Origin: Apostichopus japonicus
Taxonomy: Eukaryota; Echinodermata; Holothuroidea; Aspidochirotida; Stichopodidae
Reading direction: 5' to 3'
Length of the DNA stretch: 64,000 bases
Assembly (NCBI RefSeq): GCF_037975245.1
Contig: NC_092565.1
Span: forward strand, 6,750,999-6,814,998
Shown here: one piece after another, positions 1 to 13,491 of the stretch
Layout of the letters: each line of letters begins with the position of its first letter
Position numbering within the stretch: the stretch's first letter is position 1
Notes under the pieces: generated by a model
Database searches by the model: none
What the model was told of the DNA's origin: nothing
What the model saw: the letters and a program-made list of their open reading frames with translations, nothing else
Translations under genes and position numbers: made by a program

Positions 1-539
1 ACTACATCTGTACTTGTGCACTTTTATTGACTATGTGAACGAAGATTGTGAATCAAGACACCACCATGGTGTTCGTAGACCCAAGACTCAGAAATTAAAT
101 TAAGCAAACAACAAATGGATTCTTTCATCAGTAAAGCCATGTGATCCTTTTTCACACACAACACTGCAATGTTACAAAATGGCGGTTTTAACAAGTCCGG
201 TGAATTTTGGGATGGCAAAAAACTTAAATTTCTGAATCTTTGAAAACTTACATCAAAGCCTAGGCCTACAATTCTAGTAGGCTAATTCTAGGTTTAGCAC
301 AAATTAGCCAGTGAGGATTGCAGTGTCCAAGGAAATTGACTATGTAATGCCATTGATTAAACTGGCCTAACCAACTTTAGAAGTTTTCTTTAACAACTTG
401 GCCTAACTCGATCTAGCCATGGCATAAGTATCCTACATCAAAACACAATCGGGATACATAATTAGAAACAATAGGCTACTGCTTTAGAAACTTCACAACA
501 ATATTTCATAAGAATTATGATTAAAAAATTTCATTTAAC
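1..539 (-). other. First intron of the STARD7-like gene (partial)
   Basis: This stretch begins with the GT donor at 539-538 (reading the minus strand) and runs off the window. I see no START-domain coding sequence in it. It holds a YY1-like AAAATGGCGG at 176-185 of unknown relevance. The short open frames here match nothing I recognise. Confidence 0.6.
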
Positions 540-1015
540 CTTTTTAAATCTTCATCAGTAAGTCGGTCACGATCCCATGTGAAGCAAGCTGCACCGAATA
601 GATAATACAGGGGCTTTCTAGTCGTTCGCATATTACGCCTGGCAAAGTTAACGACGATTCTCTGTAAAGCGGTTTCAGAATAAAGTGAACTGTAAAACAG
701 CCACATCTGTTGAAAACGTTGGACTCTTAGCCCAGCATAGACATTACATTGACGGGCAAGTAAACTGTAAATTGTGTCTAAAGTTTCTGTCAAAGAAGGG
801 CCTCGAATAATTCTGTGTAGCTTAGCAACCCATTCGCTATTGCTCCATTTGTACTGTGTGAAGCGACGCCCTGGAACATTACACAGTAATGGATCTGTAA
901 GTGAGTTCACCCTATGTAGTTTTTGCAAGGACGAAAACGTCTTGGAAAATCCAGCAGGTGCTCGGAGAATATGTTGTAGCGACATTTTGTACCAATTTTG
1001 GAGCTCAATAACCAT
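540..1015 (-). CDS. stard7: STARD7-like mitochondrial lipid-transfer protein, first coding exon (partial gene)
   Basis: STARD7 carries phosphatidylcholine to mitochondria; its N-terminus is a mitochondrial targeting region with a short membrane segment cut by PARL, and the START domain follows. This exon encodes only that N-terminal part (158 codons plus 2 nt). Residues about 84-114 (LLARQC, GLRVQRFQQ, LYSE) and 135-159 (a hydrophobic stretch, then TWDRDRLTDEDLKR) line up with human STARD7 (LLANQC, GLRVRRAQQ, LYSE, VWDEERIQEEELQR) as I recall it. The ORF could read on to a stop at 521, but similarity ends at the AG|GT donor (GT at 539-538), so I end the exon at 540 in phase 2. ATG at 1015 directly follows an in-frame TGA. 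An internal ATG at 985 has A at -3 and starts a basic presequence-like stretch, so it may be the true start. START-domain exons must lie left of the window. Confident of family; exact start uncertain. Confidence 0.85.
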
Positions 1016-1160
1016 TCACACAAGTTAAAAGTTGATTTACTACCAAGCACGAGAGCGCTATCTGTCCCTCATGGAAGTCGCCATTTTATCAAATGACAGA
1101 ATTGCGTAATAATTTGTTCTTGAATAGAATATGAGATGGCGCTAAACCAAAATGATGGTC
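1016..1160 (-). promoter_or_regulatory. Probable 5' leader and promoter region of the STARD7-like gene
   Basis: The stretch lies immediately upstream of the start codon. Two ATGGC-type motifs resembling YY1 sites occur, one reading AAAATGGC on the gene strand (1080-1087) and one reading AGATGGCG on the plus strand (1134-1141). YY1 motifs are common at start sites of TATA-less housekeeping genes. I see no TATA box. This is inference from position and motif. Confidence 0.3.
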
Positions 1161-2208
1161 TGTAATAAATTGAACCCGTTGATACCAATCCGTAACAACA
1201 GTTGAGAGCCTATCCATGTAGCAATTTCTCTCAAATGGCCAATTTACATGAAATTAAAGACAAGTACTTGTTCACGATGCTATTTCGAAATCAGAATTTT
1301 TCAGAGAATTGATGCAATATGTAGGCAAATTATTTGCATAAAACTGTATGCTCACATGTATAACAATTAAAACAAATCTTAGTAGGCCGATTTACAAAAG
1401 GGAAGGCCTACATATATAGGCAGCAGCAATATTGTTTAACTTTAACATAAGTTATATTTCTGGAATCAGTTTGGTATAAAACCGTGTTAAACTCGGTGTA
1501 TTTATCCCTGGCATTATCATTATGCAGGGTTAGAGCTTCCATGAAGTCCTATTTTGGCTACAGGTGAAACCGGAAATGCGACATCATTGAAAAGCTAACA
1601 TACATGAAGTGCTCTCCAAAGAAAAGTACCGAAATACAACAATGACAAGCCTGTTGACAGGGCTCAATTTTACTTCTTTTGGGAGGTGGGGGGGGGGGGG
1701 GAGGGTGACACAAAAGTTGTTTCCTCCCGGAGAGGGAGTCCCTTCCTTTACAGGAAACCTTTGCTTGCATGGATAAGGTGGCTTGGACGCAAAGTAGTGA
1801 TGTATTTTCTTTTCTGCTAACTCCCGTTTTATAGTACACGCTTTCATAGCCATTTGGACGGGAATAAACGGTGGGGCGTAGGGGAGTCGTGCTGTCCTTC
1901 TCATTTCCCTCTGGCATATAGGTATGGACCTGACAGGGGAACTATTTTCCGAAATGTTGCTGCCAAACGTGTCTGTTATCTAATGAGGGGGTATAGCTTT
2001 TACCTAGTGAGGAATTCTACAAAGTCTTAGAGAACATGTTGTTGTTTGTTTTCCTTCTTGTTAATTAATGAGCAAAGCAGAATCGACATCCAACACCATC
2101 TGTCCTTCATGAATTTGTAAAGCAATACAAGCAATTTGTTTGTATTCATAGAAGACTCTATTGCATTTTGTGCTTTGTGAGCTGGCCTAGTATGATCGTT
2201 GTGCGGTA
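1161..2208. other. Intergenic stretch, no gene seen
   Basis: It holds a run of 12 G in a G-rich tract near 1684-1702. Two overlapping minus-strand frames of about 110 codons here read through that tract into proline runs, which marks them as chance ORFs. Nothing else was recognised. Confidence 0.5.
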
Positions 2209-2275
2209 TTAGACTTAGAAGTCCAGCCACTTTCACTGGTGAGCCTCTCGTTCTTAAAAGGGTCTCTTCTCCACA
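2209..2275 (+). repeat. Dispersed repeat family 1, copy A
   Basis: Reads TTAGACTTAGAAGTCCAG, then CCACTTT, then GGTGAGCCT and AAAAGGGTC. The same block occurs at 7,676 and 37,442. No terminal inverted repeats are obvious, so this is probably one end or core of a larger interspersed element. Confidence 0.55.
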
Positions 2276-5200
2276 AGTAAATGTGGTTTATAGAAATAAT
2301 ATGTACATTTTTGTTCAATGATAGAAATTTGGTTCAATTGTCCGTAATTTTATGAGCAAAAAGTCCGCCCCATGATGAATCTCAATTTTGTTGTTTCTTA
2401 CTTAATAATTTAAAAGCACTGGCTCCTTGCTGACTTAAAACTAACATTGTCTCAATACTCACATCTAAATATGGTAATTACTAAAACCTTTTAGCTAAAA
2501 CATGGGGGAAGAAGCGAAAAATCGATAATATGGAAAGATTCATCATGACCGTGCATAGAATTGTCGTATATTTTCACTTGTGTATATATATATCAATATC
2601 ACACGAATTCAATTCATCTTATATATTTTTATTCGTTCTTATCTTTTTCTTCTTTTTTTTTATTAAGTTTTAGGGCAATTCATGAAATTGAATATCAAAA
2701 GTAAATAGGCCATCGCATTGCACGAATTAGAGTAATAAAGCGATCAGACATATACACGTAAAAGTACCTTAATGAAACGGGAACAATTAATAACATGTAT
2801 ATCAAATATAATATAGTATATAATATTTCACAAGCCGTTTACTATCATGCAAGCACTGCATGCTGTCAATTAAACCACAGGAGTCTCAGCATGAAATATT
2901 GATTGTTAAAAAATATGGATAATAAAATACATTATTTACTCATGTCTATATCAAGATGACATTTAAAAATGCAAGTTCACGTGATTTGTTCAAACTGAAA
3001 AAAACTTCTGACCTACAAATTTGTAAGGCATTTCCAAAAAAAAAATTATTGATTAAAGAGGTAATATGAGACCATATTTGTTTAGTCAAATCCAGAGAAG
3101 CGTATTCAACAGGAAAATGAAAGTGGATTAAGTTGTTTGGTTTCCGTGATCCGGGTGACTTTCCTTCTACCATTCAATTTATGCCTAACTTGTAATAATA
3201 AAGTGCATGATTAAGTCATGTTGATTTAGCTCTTTGCATAGGCATGCTTTGTAGGCACATTATGAACTGACATTGCGAGATCATCCCTGCACTGTCGTTA
3301 ATGAGCTACAAGTACAGGCACGTAGCCAGAGTTCGATTAGTTATTGGGGGGGCACGTCCCGACTCCCGGGGTTGGGTCTATGTGGGAGGGGATGAAAAAT
3401 GCCTTTGCTACAGGGGGAGGGTGCTTGGACGTAAATAAAGCTTTCATTTCCATAACACAGCTACTTTTGTATAGTGATTAAAGCTTCCATTTTATAAAGT
3501 GTGTTATTAAATGTAAGCCATTTGTAAAACAATCTGAAACAAATGTGGGGGATACGTTCCCTACATACACCTGTACAGTCCACTATGGCCCTGAGTACAT
3601 GACATGTGAACACATGGAATATCACGCTTATCCATGACTCAATATATCTATATATATATATAGCCAATATATATATAGCCTATATATATATAAAGGCCTA
3701 TATATTTATATCGGTGGTAAATACCATACCTATATGGACGACCGGTCCAACTGAGCTATTGAGAGCAGTTCATTCCTTGGTACATAAGAATTCAATTATG
3801 AACCAAACATGGCTACAGTTGTGACCACAACATTAACCCAATAAAACATGCCATTATAGATCACGTTCTTCTCAACATTTTTCATAAACCAAGGGACTTG
3901 ATGAACTAAATCAAATTATGGAGGGGAAAAAAGGTAGACAAGTTAAGCATTTTCCTGGATTTTCTGTTTCCATGTGTTTCTCATTTCTGAGCTAGCCTAT
4001 TTCTTTTGTTTTATTCGGTTATTATCTTTCGTCACGTCCTGTGTTGGTTACCTTGGAAACTGCATGTTATTCTTCCGAGGGCATAGTGAGACAAAAGATA
4101 GAAAGTTATGTTAAATTTCGGCTCAACTATTACGCTTTTATACAATTATGTTAGCTGACTGTATATACTGGTGGTTGAGACATTCCCGGGTTTGCATAGA
4201 ATGCGTCCTTTTTCTTTCAAGCGTGCGTTTGCATGAAAGAAGTGTATTCGTCAGAAAAGTGCGAGAGCCAAGAAATGTTTAAGAAAGAGTTCGGTTTAAG
4301 AAGTCACATGTCAATGGATGTAGCATAGAAGATGATAACACAAGTTCGTGGTAGGTTTGTTTGGAACGCCAAATTAGCCACGAGTGACCTCACCCAGTGA
4401 TATACTATCATCGTGTACTTCTTCGCGTTTGGTTGTAACTTGATGTCGATGAACACGGTGGATGAATTCATACAATATATACACATAATTGGACACATCT
4501 CCAAAATCACCAGGGCGGTATAATAGAGATGGAGAAACAACGCTCTCACCAGTTTAGCCTTTAACAGAGCATTACAGGGAATTTAACAAAGTTTAGCCTA
4601 CCACAATGAAAACAATACCAGCACTCAATGTTTTCATTTTTCTTGGACTAAAACATATAAAGACTAACAGTTTGCCTAAAGTAACCCTTTATAACTGCTG
4701 TACATTGCAACAACGGGAAATAGTTGAAGTACGCCGCGATTTTTCTGACAGTACTACCTCGGAAGTGGTATATCTCGAATGTGGTTACCTCTGTAACAAA
4801 ACCCATACCGATAATCAATACACATACACAACTTAGCCTAAAAAAATCGCGAAATCTATGATGCAACATTTATGCCACGGACGGAGTGATTTTGTTCAAG
4901 TTTTCTTCGAAAACAAATTTTTCTCCTTTTCGTATTTCCTTCCGTTCTTTCCTGATGATCTTTGATCAGAGCAACAATGATAATAGTAAAAAATAAAACC
5001 TGATTTACCATATCGAATAACAATAAAAATGGCATTAAATGGCATTAATAGAGACCAAAGGGAGATTTGAAAGTGTCAAGGTGATTATTCAATGAATGCA
5101 CGCCCCCACTTAACTCGAAATGACGTCACAATTTGATAGAGAGAAGAATAAAAAATAACCGCGACATCAGCGATAAGTGATACTGCGTTTGTCACTCCAA

Positions 5201-6365
5201 AATAAATCGATCGTCGAGTTTTTGTTAAAGGCTTTTAACCTCATTGCAAGAACGTGGTTCTTTTTGGTGCTCTCTTTTTCTGCATTTAAGATATAACAGT
5301 TGGTGGCCTCCTATGCTTCGAGATTTGGAGAAGAGTATCCAAGATACTTGGGGGCAAAAATAAGAAATTCAACGTCGAAGTCAAAAGGAATCAGTCGTGT
5401 CTGGACGCATTTAGCCGTCACATCTTTCGACTGTTTTGTAAGAGCTCCTCGTAATGCATTTGTAAGAGAATCAAGTGTTTTCCCGCTTAAAAACCACTCG
5501 TAAAATGTTGGATAGAGTAAGAGGAATTAGTTAGTGAGTTCAAGATCGAGGGATCGTCAGTTCGAATAAGAACGAAGCAGATTAAAAAGAATAAACAAGA
5601 AGAAGAAAAACTTAATCAGAAAACAACAACTTCTCTCGCCCTCATCTCAGTCGGATAATGAGACCATGTATCGTGTATGATTCGTTTGTTTATGGATTTG
5701 TCTATTGATTATTGCTATGGAGGAGAAATTGCAAGACTAAAGCTTAAAGGAGCAGGGGAGAAAAAAAGTATTTGTTTGGGGTGAGTGATTTATTAATTTT
5801 TTAAATTTTCATAATTTTCAATTCTAAATTAACTGTGTACTACGGTAATCAATGGTAAAGCCATTTTTGCAGCTGCATGACGGAAGTTTGATTTTTTAGA
5901 GATGAGCAATATTAAGATAATCTTGTTTAGAATAATCGACGGTAATTGGAGGTGGGGCGGAAGGGGGATTGGGGATGGGGGATAGGGTGATGGAGTGATG
6001 GGGGGGGGGAGACAGGAAGACAAGGACATTCATACTTGTGGTGAAGGCAGGTTCAACTTTTGCTGCAAAAATCCCTGGGTAATATAGGTTCATGATTGAA
6101 AAAGTCTATTCTTATTTCGTCCAATAAAAGATGTGTACAAGCTCACCCTTTCCCACAGAATGCGCAAAGAAGAAGAAGAATAAAAAGAAGAAAAAAAGGA
6201 CACCCTTCAAACCACTCATCAATCCCCCTCCTCCTCGACTCAAATTCTCAGTTTTAAATCATGACCCTTAATTTAGTGAAGAGGTATGGGATTGTTCCAC
6301 TTAAACAGAACATCAAATTCCGCAGGCTTCGTGAAAAGTACTTGGTACCTACTTAAGCCCCCGTG
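2276..6365. other. Intergenic stretch with transposon remnants and (TA)n tracts
   Basis: No gene recognised. A (TA)-rich patch broken by AGCC and AGGCC lies at about 3,640-3,705. CAGGCACGTAGCCAGA at 3,315-3,330 followed by a G-rich tract resembles one end of a hAT-type element, but I found no partner end. TTAAAGGAGCA at 5,745-5,755 resembles the ends of the TTAA-type MITEs elsewhere in the window. Confidence 0.5.
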
Positions 6366-6632
6366 GATGTTCTGCAGTATAAGATTACCTCATGGTAATT
6401 AGACTGATTGAAGTATAATGTATATACTCTTAGTATAGTGGAATATATGGCAGAGAGATCGTATATATAGGTCTATTATATTAACACTTTGATGTTCTGC
6501 AGTAAAAGATTATCTCATGGTAAGTTGACTTAATACAGTTCGATGTGAAGAATATATATATATATATATACTTATAGTGGAATACATGGCAGAGAGGTCG
6601 CATATATAGGTGTATTATATATTAACACTTTG
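6366..6632. repeat. Local tandem duplication, two copies of about 126 and 142 bp
   Basis: Unit 1 starts at 6,366 and unit 2 at 6,491, both with GATGTTCTGCAGTA. They share ATCTCATGGTAA/ACCTCATGGTAA, TATAGTGGAATA, ATGGCAGAGAG and end in TTAACACTTTGAT. The second copy is longer because of a (TA)n expansion near 6,551-6,570. The copies differ at scattered bases, so the duplication is not an assembly stutter. Confidence 0.85.
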
Positions 6633-7675
6633 ATTAAAAAGAGAATGCGGTAAATCAGGGGTAACTCTATATTTGACTTGTAAATGATCACCTCTGCCTA
6701 AGTATTTTGGTGAAACTTGATGAAACATGAAATATTCAATACTCACATGCAGGTGTTTAGTGCCGTACTGAAAGTCGCAGTTGTCATTCTATATCATATA
6801 GGAGAAAAAAATGAAGCAACTATATTAGGTGTGATATCAAATATCATCATGATGTCAAACATAATATATGCGGGTTAAAAAGAAAAATCGGACGAAGTAA
6901 CGATGCATCTTCTCTTGAACATTATAGATTTCAAGAGAGAATTTAATAAGTTGTAAATATAGAATTACTAAACTATATTTCATTATATTGAAATATAGAT
7001 CAGAATGAATTGCCTTCTTATTAATTATTTGCTGAATGATGAAGGACAAAATGTAAGGATTTAGTTCTTTTTCTATCTCTCGAAAAGTTAATCCTATGCA
7101 TTCGTTAAAATTTCGTGGGAAAGTTAACATATAACTTGTAATGCAATGTTGCATGTATAATGCTGTGCTTGCCCATTGAAAGCGTGTTTGGTCACCTAAA
7201 GATAGAGACCTCCAATGGAAAGATTTGTTGCCGAGCTCTCTAAACAGTTAACTTTTTTATATAATTTCAGTCTCAACATAGCATTATCTAAGAGAAAAGA
7301 TCATTTTGGTTGGTAGTAATGTTTCAATATAGGCTGTTCCAGTTTTTATGCAACTTTAAAAAATATGCTATAAATCTTTGAAATGCTCCTTTTACAGTCT
7401 AATATGTCAATTGATAGTGACGTCGACTCTTCAGATCGGGTCTAAACGTCAATGTTAATCCATTGTTATTTCAATTCTAATTATTTGACCACAGCATACT
7501 CTTTACGTTCATATGAACAACAAATCACCCTTTATGTATGACACTCGACCAATCTATGACATAGACAAATTAGAAATACATTGTCAAAAATGTTATTTGA
7601 AGCCACAAAGAAGACTTTATGCCTTCATTTTGAGTTTTGTGTTTCATCGGAGGAACATATCTAATGGTCGGTGTG
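6633..7675. other. Intergenic stretch, no gene seen
   Basis: AT-rich sequence. A minus-strand frame of 99 codons (6,855-7,154) resembles no family I know and has low-complexity composition. Nothing else supported. Confidence 0.4.
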
Positions 7676-7770
7676 TTAGACTTAGTAGTCCAGTCACTTT
7701 AATTGATGAGCCTGCCAGATGTTTAAAGGGTCATTGCTCAACAATTAAATGCCGTATAGAAATATAAACG
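7676..7770 (+). repeat. Dispersed repeat family 1, copy B
   Basis: TTAGACTTAGTAGTCCAG, TCACTTTAATTGATGAGCCT, TTTAAAGGGTCAT, then AACAATTAAATGCC. It matches copy A (2,209) and copy C (37,442) in order and spacing. A plus-strand open frame of 84 codons runs through it, so that frame is repeat-derived. Confidence 0.6.
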
Positions 7771-9695
7771 TGGGCGGTTATAACACTGTGTTTTAACTGT
7801 CTCTACAAACCACCAAAATTAATAATACTTTAATTACTTCAATCCTTTACTATTAAATTAAATATTTTCACTTAGAACTTAACAACGGAACGTTTTATCG
7901 AAGTATTGTTAAATGTAGTTTTTGCAAACGGGACTACCCTCTTTCGATTCTCTTGTATCAGATTTCTTATTTGGATAATATCGCCATTTGCTGCTTTTGT
8001 TGAAGTAGCTCGTTGTGGATTTGCAAAGAGTCGCTAATCGCAAGACAAACGATGTGAACATTAAATGTCGACATATCAAAACATAGACATAAAAAAAAAG
8101 GTTCGAGTCCTCTTAAAGAGTGATAAAGAATATTGATATTACCTCTCAAAGTCTCGGTATAATGGACTTTCAGAATCGTTCTCATCACTTAGAAGGATTA
8201 AAACACAAAACAAACTAGATACAGATGTTTGTGATGAACACCTCCCCCACCGTTAGTAGTTGTATTACAAAACCAATCTCTATTACAGAAAATTGTAATA
8301 AATAAAGAAAAGTGCATAAAAACTAGTAAATAGTACATTTTTATGACTCGATAATGTCAATTCAAGTATGAGGTTGATGGTGTCATATTTTAGACGTGAT
8401 GGTTGTGAAGGAGCATTAACATATGGTATTTTCCCAATTTGAATGAAAAAAATATATATATATTTTTACTTTTCTGATTTGAGCTCGCCTGCATGTATCT
8501 TGCATATATGTAAACGTATAAGAGCTGCGGGACAATGTGTCTAGCAAAGCCCTGGTAGTCAAACATTTTTTCTTGGTGACCCCCAGTTTTCTCACATTCA
8601 TCATCTTGGCGAGACTACAGTGGCGAATGGCGTGACTGGATCGTGGGCCTAGGGTTAGGGTCTACAGGGAGGAGTAACCCCCCCCCCTTTAAGAATTACT
8701 TACATATTTAACAACGAGGTTCATTATATATAAACATGCACTAACAGTACCGTGACATGATGGGTCGATCTTCAACTCTTCCCCTAAGATTATGTGTAAT
8801 ATCTCTTCCCTTTATAAAGGACTCTTGAGCAACTTAACTTGATATAACAATGTCCTGACCACGTGGTTACCTTCTCGATCTAAGGGGACTATGGTTTGGG
8901 AACGTATCAAATTGGTTGATTTTCGTAACCAGGCTCATAATCTAGGTGACTTTTCACTTTTAAAACAATGTCTCCTTAAGGTTTTCATTTTTCGTTGGCA
9001 GTTTCTTACATTCGCACGAGGTTAGAATTTGCTTCCTTCTTTTATTAAATCAAATGTGAATGTTCAATGTATAGTGCTATATTGTATATACCCTTATAAC
9101 GTGTTGCGTAACTCATCGAACACATAGCTTATTGAACTCGATGAAAGGAGCCTACTTGAATTGTAAATGAGCAAAGCTGATTAGGGGATTTAATAGAAGA
9201 ATGACCCCTATAGCCTTGAAAGGATTTGATTGGTTGGTTTATTTACCAGATCAAATCAATTCTGAGGGGAAAGACTAGACACACCAAGAATGCGATTTAA
9301 CAATATTCAGGACATTAAGATGCTAAGGGCTACAATAGTTTTGGTGTTCTTCTTCTTCTAACGACTGGTGATGTGTTCATAATTCTTTTGACTGCTTTTG
9401 TTGTCAATATAAAGGGGATAGAAACGCTAACGTGCGGCAGGGAGCCGTGCTTGGTACGGCTCGATCAGGCTTGGCCCACTCTGGCCATGCACCATCAATA
9501 ATGGGCCTACACAGAGAATTATAGTATCGGTAAAAAATAAACACGTGTACATGAAGGAGTATGTATAAGTGTACTACAAGAAAATATTATACGTAAAATG
9601 ACAACAAGGAACTCAGAAGAGAGGGGACACACTATATTGTATGTGTCGATATTATAACCTTGACAAGTATGCAGTTGGCTTTACTTATACTATAT
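7771..9695. other. Intergenic stretch, no gene seen
   Basis: No supported gene. A 7-bp hairpin (GAGCCGT at 9,442-9,448 pairing with ACGGCTC at 9,456-9,462, 7-nt loop) lies just left of the hAT-type element. A run of nine C lies near 8,680. One short plus-strand frame around 8,870-9,020 looked coding-like but matched nothing I know. Confidence 0.4.
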
Positions 9696-9703
9696 ATAAA
9701 GGA

Positions 9704-10074
9704 CAAGGGCGTAGGAACCGGGGGGGGGGCTGGGAGGGCGCCAGCCCCCCCAGTGAAAAATGTGGAGGGGCGGAAGTATCATTCCGCCCCCCCACTTCGC
9801 ATGTCAGAAAACCCCTTTTTCATTTCCAAATGAGAAAAAAATCTCATTTGGAGCACTAAATTGCATCTAAGGCCAGGTGAAAATGCAAAATTCTTTACAA
9901 AATGGAGTGGGTGGGTTGAAGTGTGCTATATTGCACCAAATTGCATCTGAGGCCACCTGGAAATGCAAAAAAAATCCAAAGGGGAGGGGGACACCCCCTC
10001 CCCTTAGACCCCTCCCCCAGGCCGGCCATCAGTCTTCAGCCCCCCCCACTCAAAAGTACCTTCCTACGCCACTG
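9704..10074. mobile_element. Short non-autonomous hAT-type element (371 bp) with 8-bp target duplication
   Basis: The element is flanked on both sides by ATAAAGGA (9,696-9,703 and 10,075-10,082), a perfect 8-bp target duplication as expected for hAT. The ends are imperfect inverted repeats: CAAGGGCGTAGGAACC on the left, and CAGTGGCGTAGGAAGG as the reverse complement of the right. Inside are G-rich and C-rich arms and an internal direct repeat of about 33 bp (9,858-9,890 and 9,938-9,970, offset 80 bp) containing AAATTGCATCT and AAATGCAAAA. It encodes no transposase, so it depended on an enzyme supplied elsewhere. The open frames across it are not genes. Confidence 0.85.
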
Positions 10075-10120
10075 ATAAAGGATATAGTTCAGACTAAATG
10101 GTTGGAAGATTTATTTTACA

Positions 10121-10337
10121 TATCATCGATTTAAATTGGTATATGTCGATTTATATCGATGATAATATGTCGAATTTAAACTGGTACCAGTCAATTTAAA
10201 ATTTTAAATCGGCCTCTTCCAGTTTTAATTAATGATATGTTAATTTAAATCGGTAGAAGTCAAATTAATCTGCTACAAACTGGAATAAGTTTAAGTAAAT
10301 TGGTATATGTCGATATTAAAATTGGTATCATGTCGAT
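10121..10337. repeat. Degenerate minisatellite, roughly 20-28-bp units
   Basis: About eight or nine diverged units fit the pattern AATTTAAATTGGTATATGTCGA. Clear units occur near 10,127, 10,148, 10,172, 10,240, 10,290 and 10,315. The array starts about 40 bp to the right of the hAT-type element. Confidence 0.6.
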
Positions 10338-11339
<1,002 letters not shown>

Positions 11340-11579
11340 TTACATCATATTTCTCAAACTTTCATTAGACTAGAAATAGATCTAAATATTTCAAAGTCCG
11401 GAAAATTACCAATTTATCTTCATCAAAGAGAAATTGAATATCCTGTCAGACCACGCACTAACAAGTGATGGTTTCTTAGTGATTAATCAGCTCTTGTGTT
11501 TACTTGTGTTTTCAAACGCAGGGTTTCCTTGGTTTACCTATTCATCTCCCTATATCATTCCTTGGTTACGCACGGTTAT

Positions 11580-11880
11580 ATGCTCACTGTAGTATATGTT
11601 TGTAGTATCATTGTAGAATTAGTGTATAGAGTCACACTGTACAATTATACTATAGTGTAATATCACAGTACTATAAACTGTCTGATCACATTTGCTTTAT
11701 TATCACTGTATAAATATGGGTGTATAATATTATGATCACTTTAAGTATGCTTGTGTAATCATTGTACAATTAGTGTATAGAATCACTGTTGTGGTACTGT
11801 AAGATATTAGTGTATAATATCACAGCACTGCTCATAGTGTTACTGAAGCATTACTGTAGTACTGTGTTGTATTACTATTC
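11580..11880. repeat. Degenerate simple repeat around ATCACTGTA / TTAGTGTATA
   Basis: Imperfect repeats of ATCACTGTA, TTAGTGTATAGA and TAATATCACAG fill about 300 bp, for example near 11,618, 11,655, 11,770 and 11,810. The period is irregular. Confidence 0.55.
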
Positions 11881-13385
11881 AATTACATAACGTTCATATA
11901 TAAACAACTTGGAAGAACAATCTGTGAAATAAATGTGGAGTAATCTTGTCTATTCCGAGGGGTGGCAACCAGTAACCTATACATAATGTATATATATGGT
12001 TTGACGTCATAAACCAGAAGAGCTGTCACCTTTAAACTTTAAAGTGGTGTTGATGTCTTTTGTGACATTGTTGGTGCTTCAGAAGATCTAGGGAGGCATC
12101 ATTTAATTCTCTTCGATTCAGAGAAGAGTAATCACTCGAATAATCTTCACTTCATGATATACCAAAGGCTTTGATCTTCGACATGCAGGAAGATAAAAGA
12201 TAAAGAGATGGTCAAGCTTCGCTTGATATCAACTCTGGGGTGATGCCTAGTATGGCTTCACACTATTTTTCTTTTGGTCATCGAAGTGTTAGCCAAAGCT
12301 TATTCATGTTGACTCTATCACGCTGTGATTGACGTATTCACGTATAAATGACAGTAGTGAATAATATCTGCTTCCTGGTTTTCTAATTGATTAAAGCGAG
12401 AGATAATACTGCAATGAGTTTGAAAATGAATGGCTTTTTAGTGCAAAAACAGTATTCAGAACGTTATTTCAGTAAGAGTAACATCAAACCCTAAAGCGAT
12501 ATTGATATTTTGGCCCTGCAATTATCCAATCTGGCAGATCTTGTGGTTAAGTCATGGAAATTATCCAAACACATCGTTCGTGATTTTATGGGAAAAGGAA
12601 TGTTATAACTTTTTAGATTCTTTGGGTCATATTAACTGTATTGGTCCAAGATATATGTCTCAGTTTTCTAGTGAAAACAGCTAATTCATAAATCCACCCC
12701 CCCCCTCTCCCTGCCCATACACCTCTTCGAAAAGGTGCATTGTATTAACTAACACACTGCAATCTCTCAACTGAATTTAATTTCTTTATTTTTTTTTTAA
12801 AGTTGAACATTTTCTATCGTTATAGAACAAAATAAGACCCTGGATTGATATTTCGTTGCCTTTTCCATTTTATTGGCTAGAAATTGAAATAATGGTCAAC
12901 CCATGAACAAACCTTCAAGAAGCATTTTATCACTATCCCCTCGACAATGAAGGGGGCCTTTCGTCAATTGGGACACTTTGGGGCGCCATTTTATGACATT
13001 TAATAATCTACAAGGGCAATCCTCAACACCGTGGAGTGTCTTGAAGCGTCAGGGTCTCGAGTAAGAGAGTTTAGAAATGTGTGATCACTAATTCTAAAGG
13101 TCAATAACGTACACGTTTAACCAATGTAACACTCTTGGAAAGACACTACTTTTAATTTTTTTCTTCTATTTTTTAGTTTATGCTTTCAGTCTGAAAAAAA
13201 TAACCTGCTTGTCTTCTTTACTCCTACTCTATCCTCTGTCAAATACAAGTCTGTTTAATTTATATATTTTTGCTTACCTGCAGGAGCTGTGATCAGCTCA
13301 ATCAGGCCCCCCCCCCACACACACACACACATCTCCCCTTGTCACTGCATGGTGATTGGCATATTTGTTGTCTGAGAATTTTGCT
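11881..13385. other. Intergenic stretch, no gene seen
   Basis: Nothing recognised apart from short homopolymers (C-run near 12,697; C-run and (CA)n near 13,307-13,330). Confidence 0.4.
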
Positions 13386-13491
13386 AACATAACCTATAAA
13401 TATTCATTACATAAAAACCCCTGCTGAGTACTGATTTAACATAACCTTTACTTATTCATTACATACAAACCCCTGAGGAGTACTGATTTAG
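13386..13491. repeat. Two-copy tandem repeat, 52-bp period
   Basis: Units at 13,386 and 13,438 each read AACATAACCT, then TATTCATTACATA, AAACCCCTG, and GAGTACTGATTTA. They differ at a few positions. Confidence 0.8.

Noticed and set aside
1558-1917. Two minus-strand frames of 106-119 codons with proline runs
   Set aside because: They arise from the poly-G tract at about 1,689-1,700; no homology recognised.
9641-10134. Two plus-strand frames of 72 and 85 codons
   Set aside because: They cross the hAT-type element and its G/C tracts; composition is that of the repeat.
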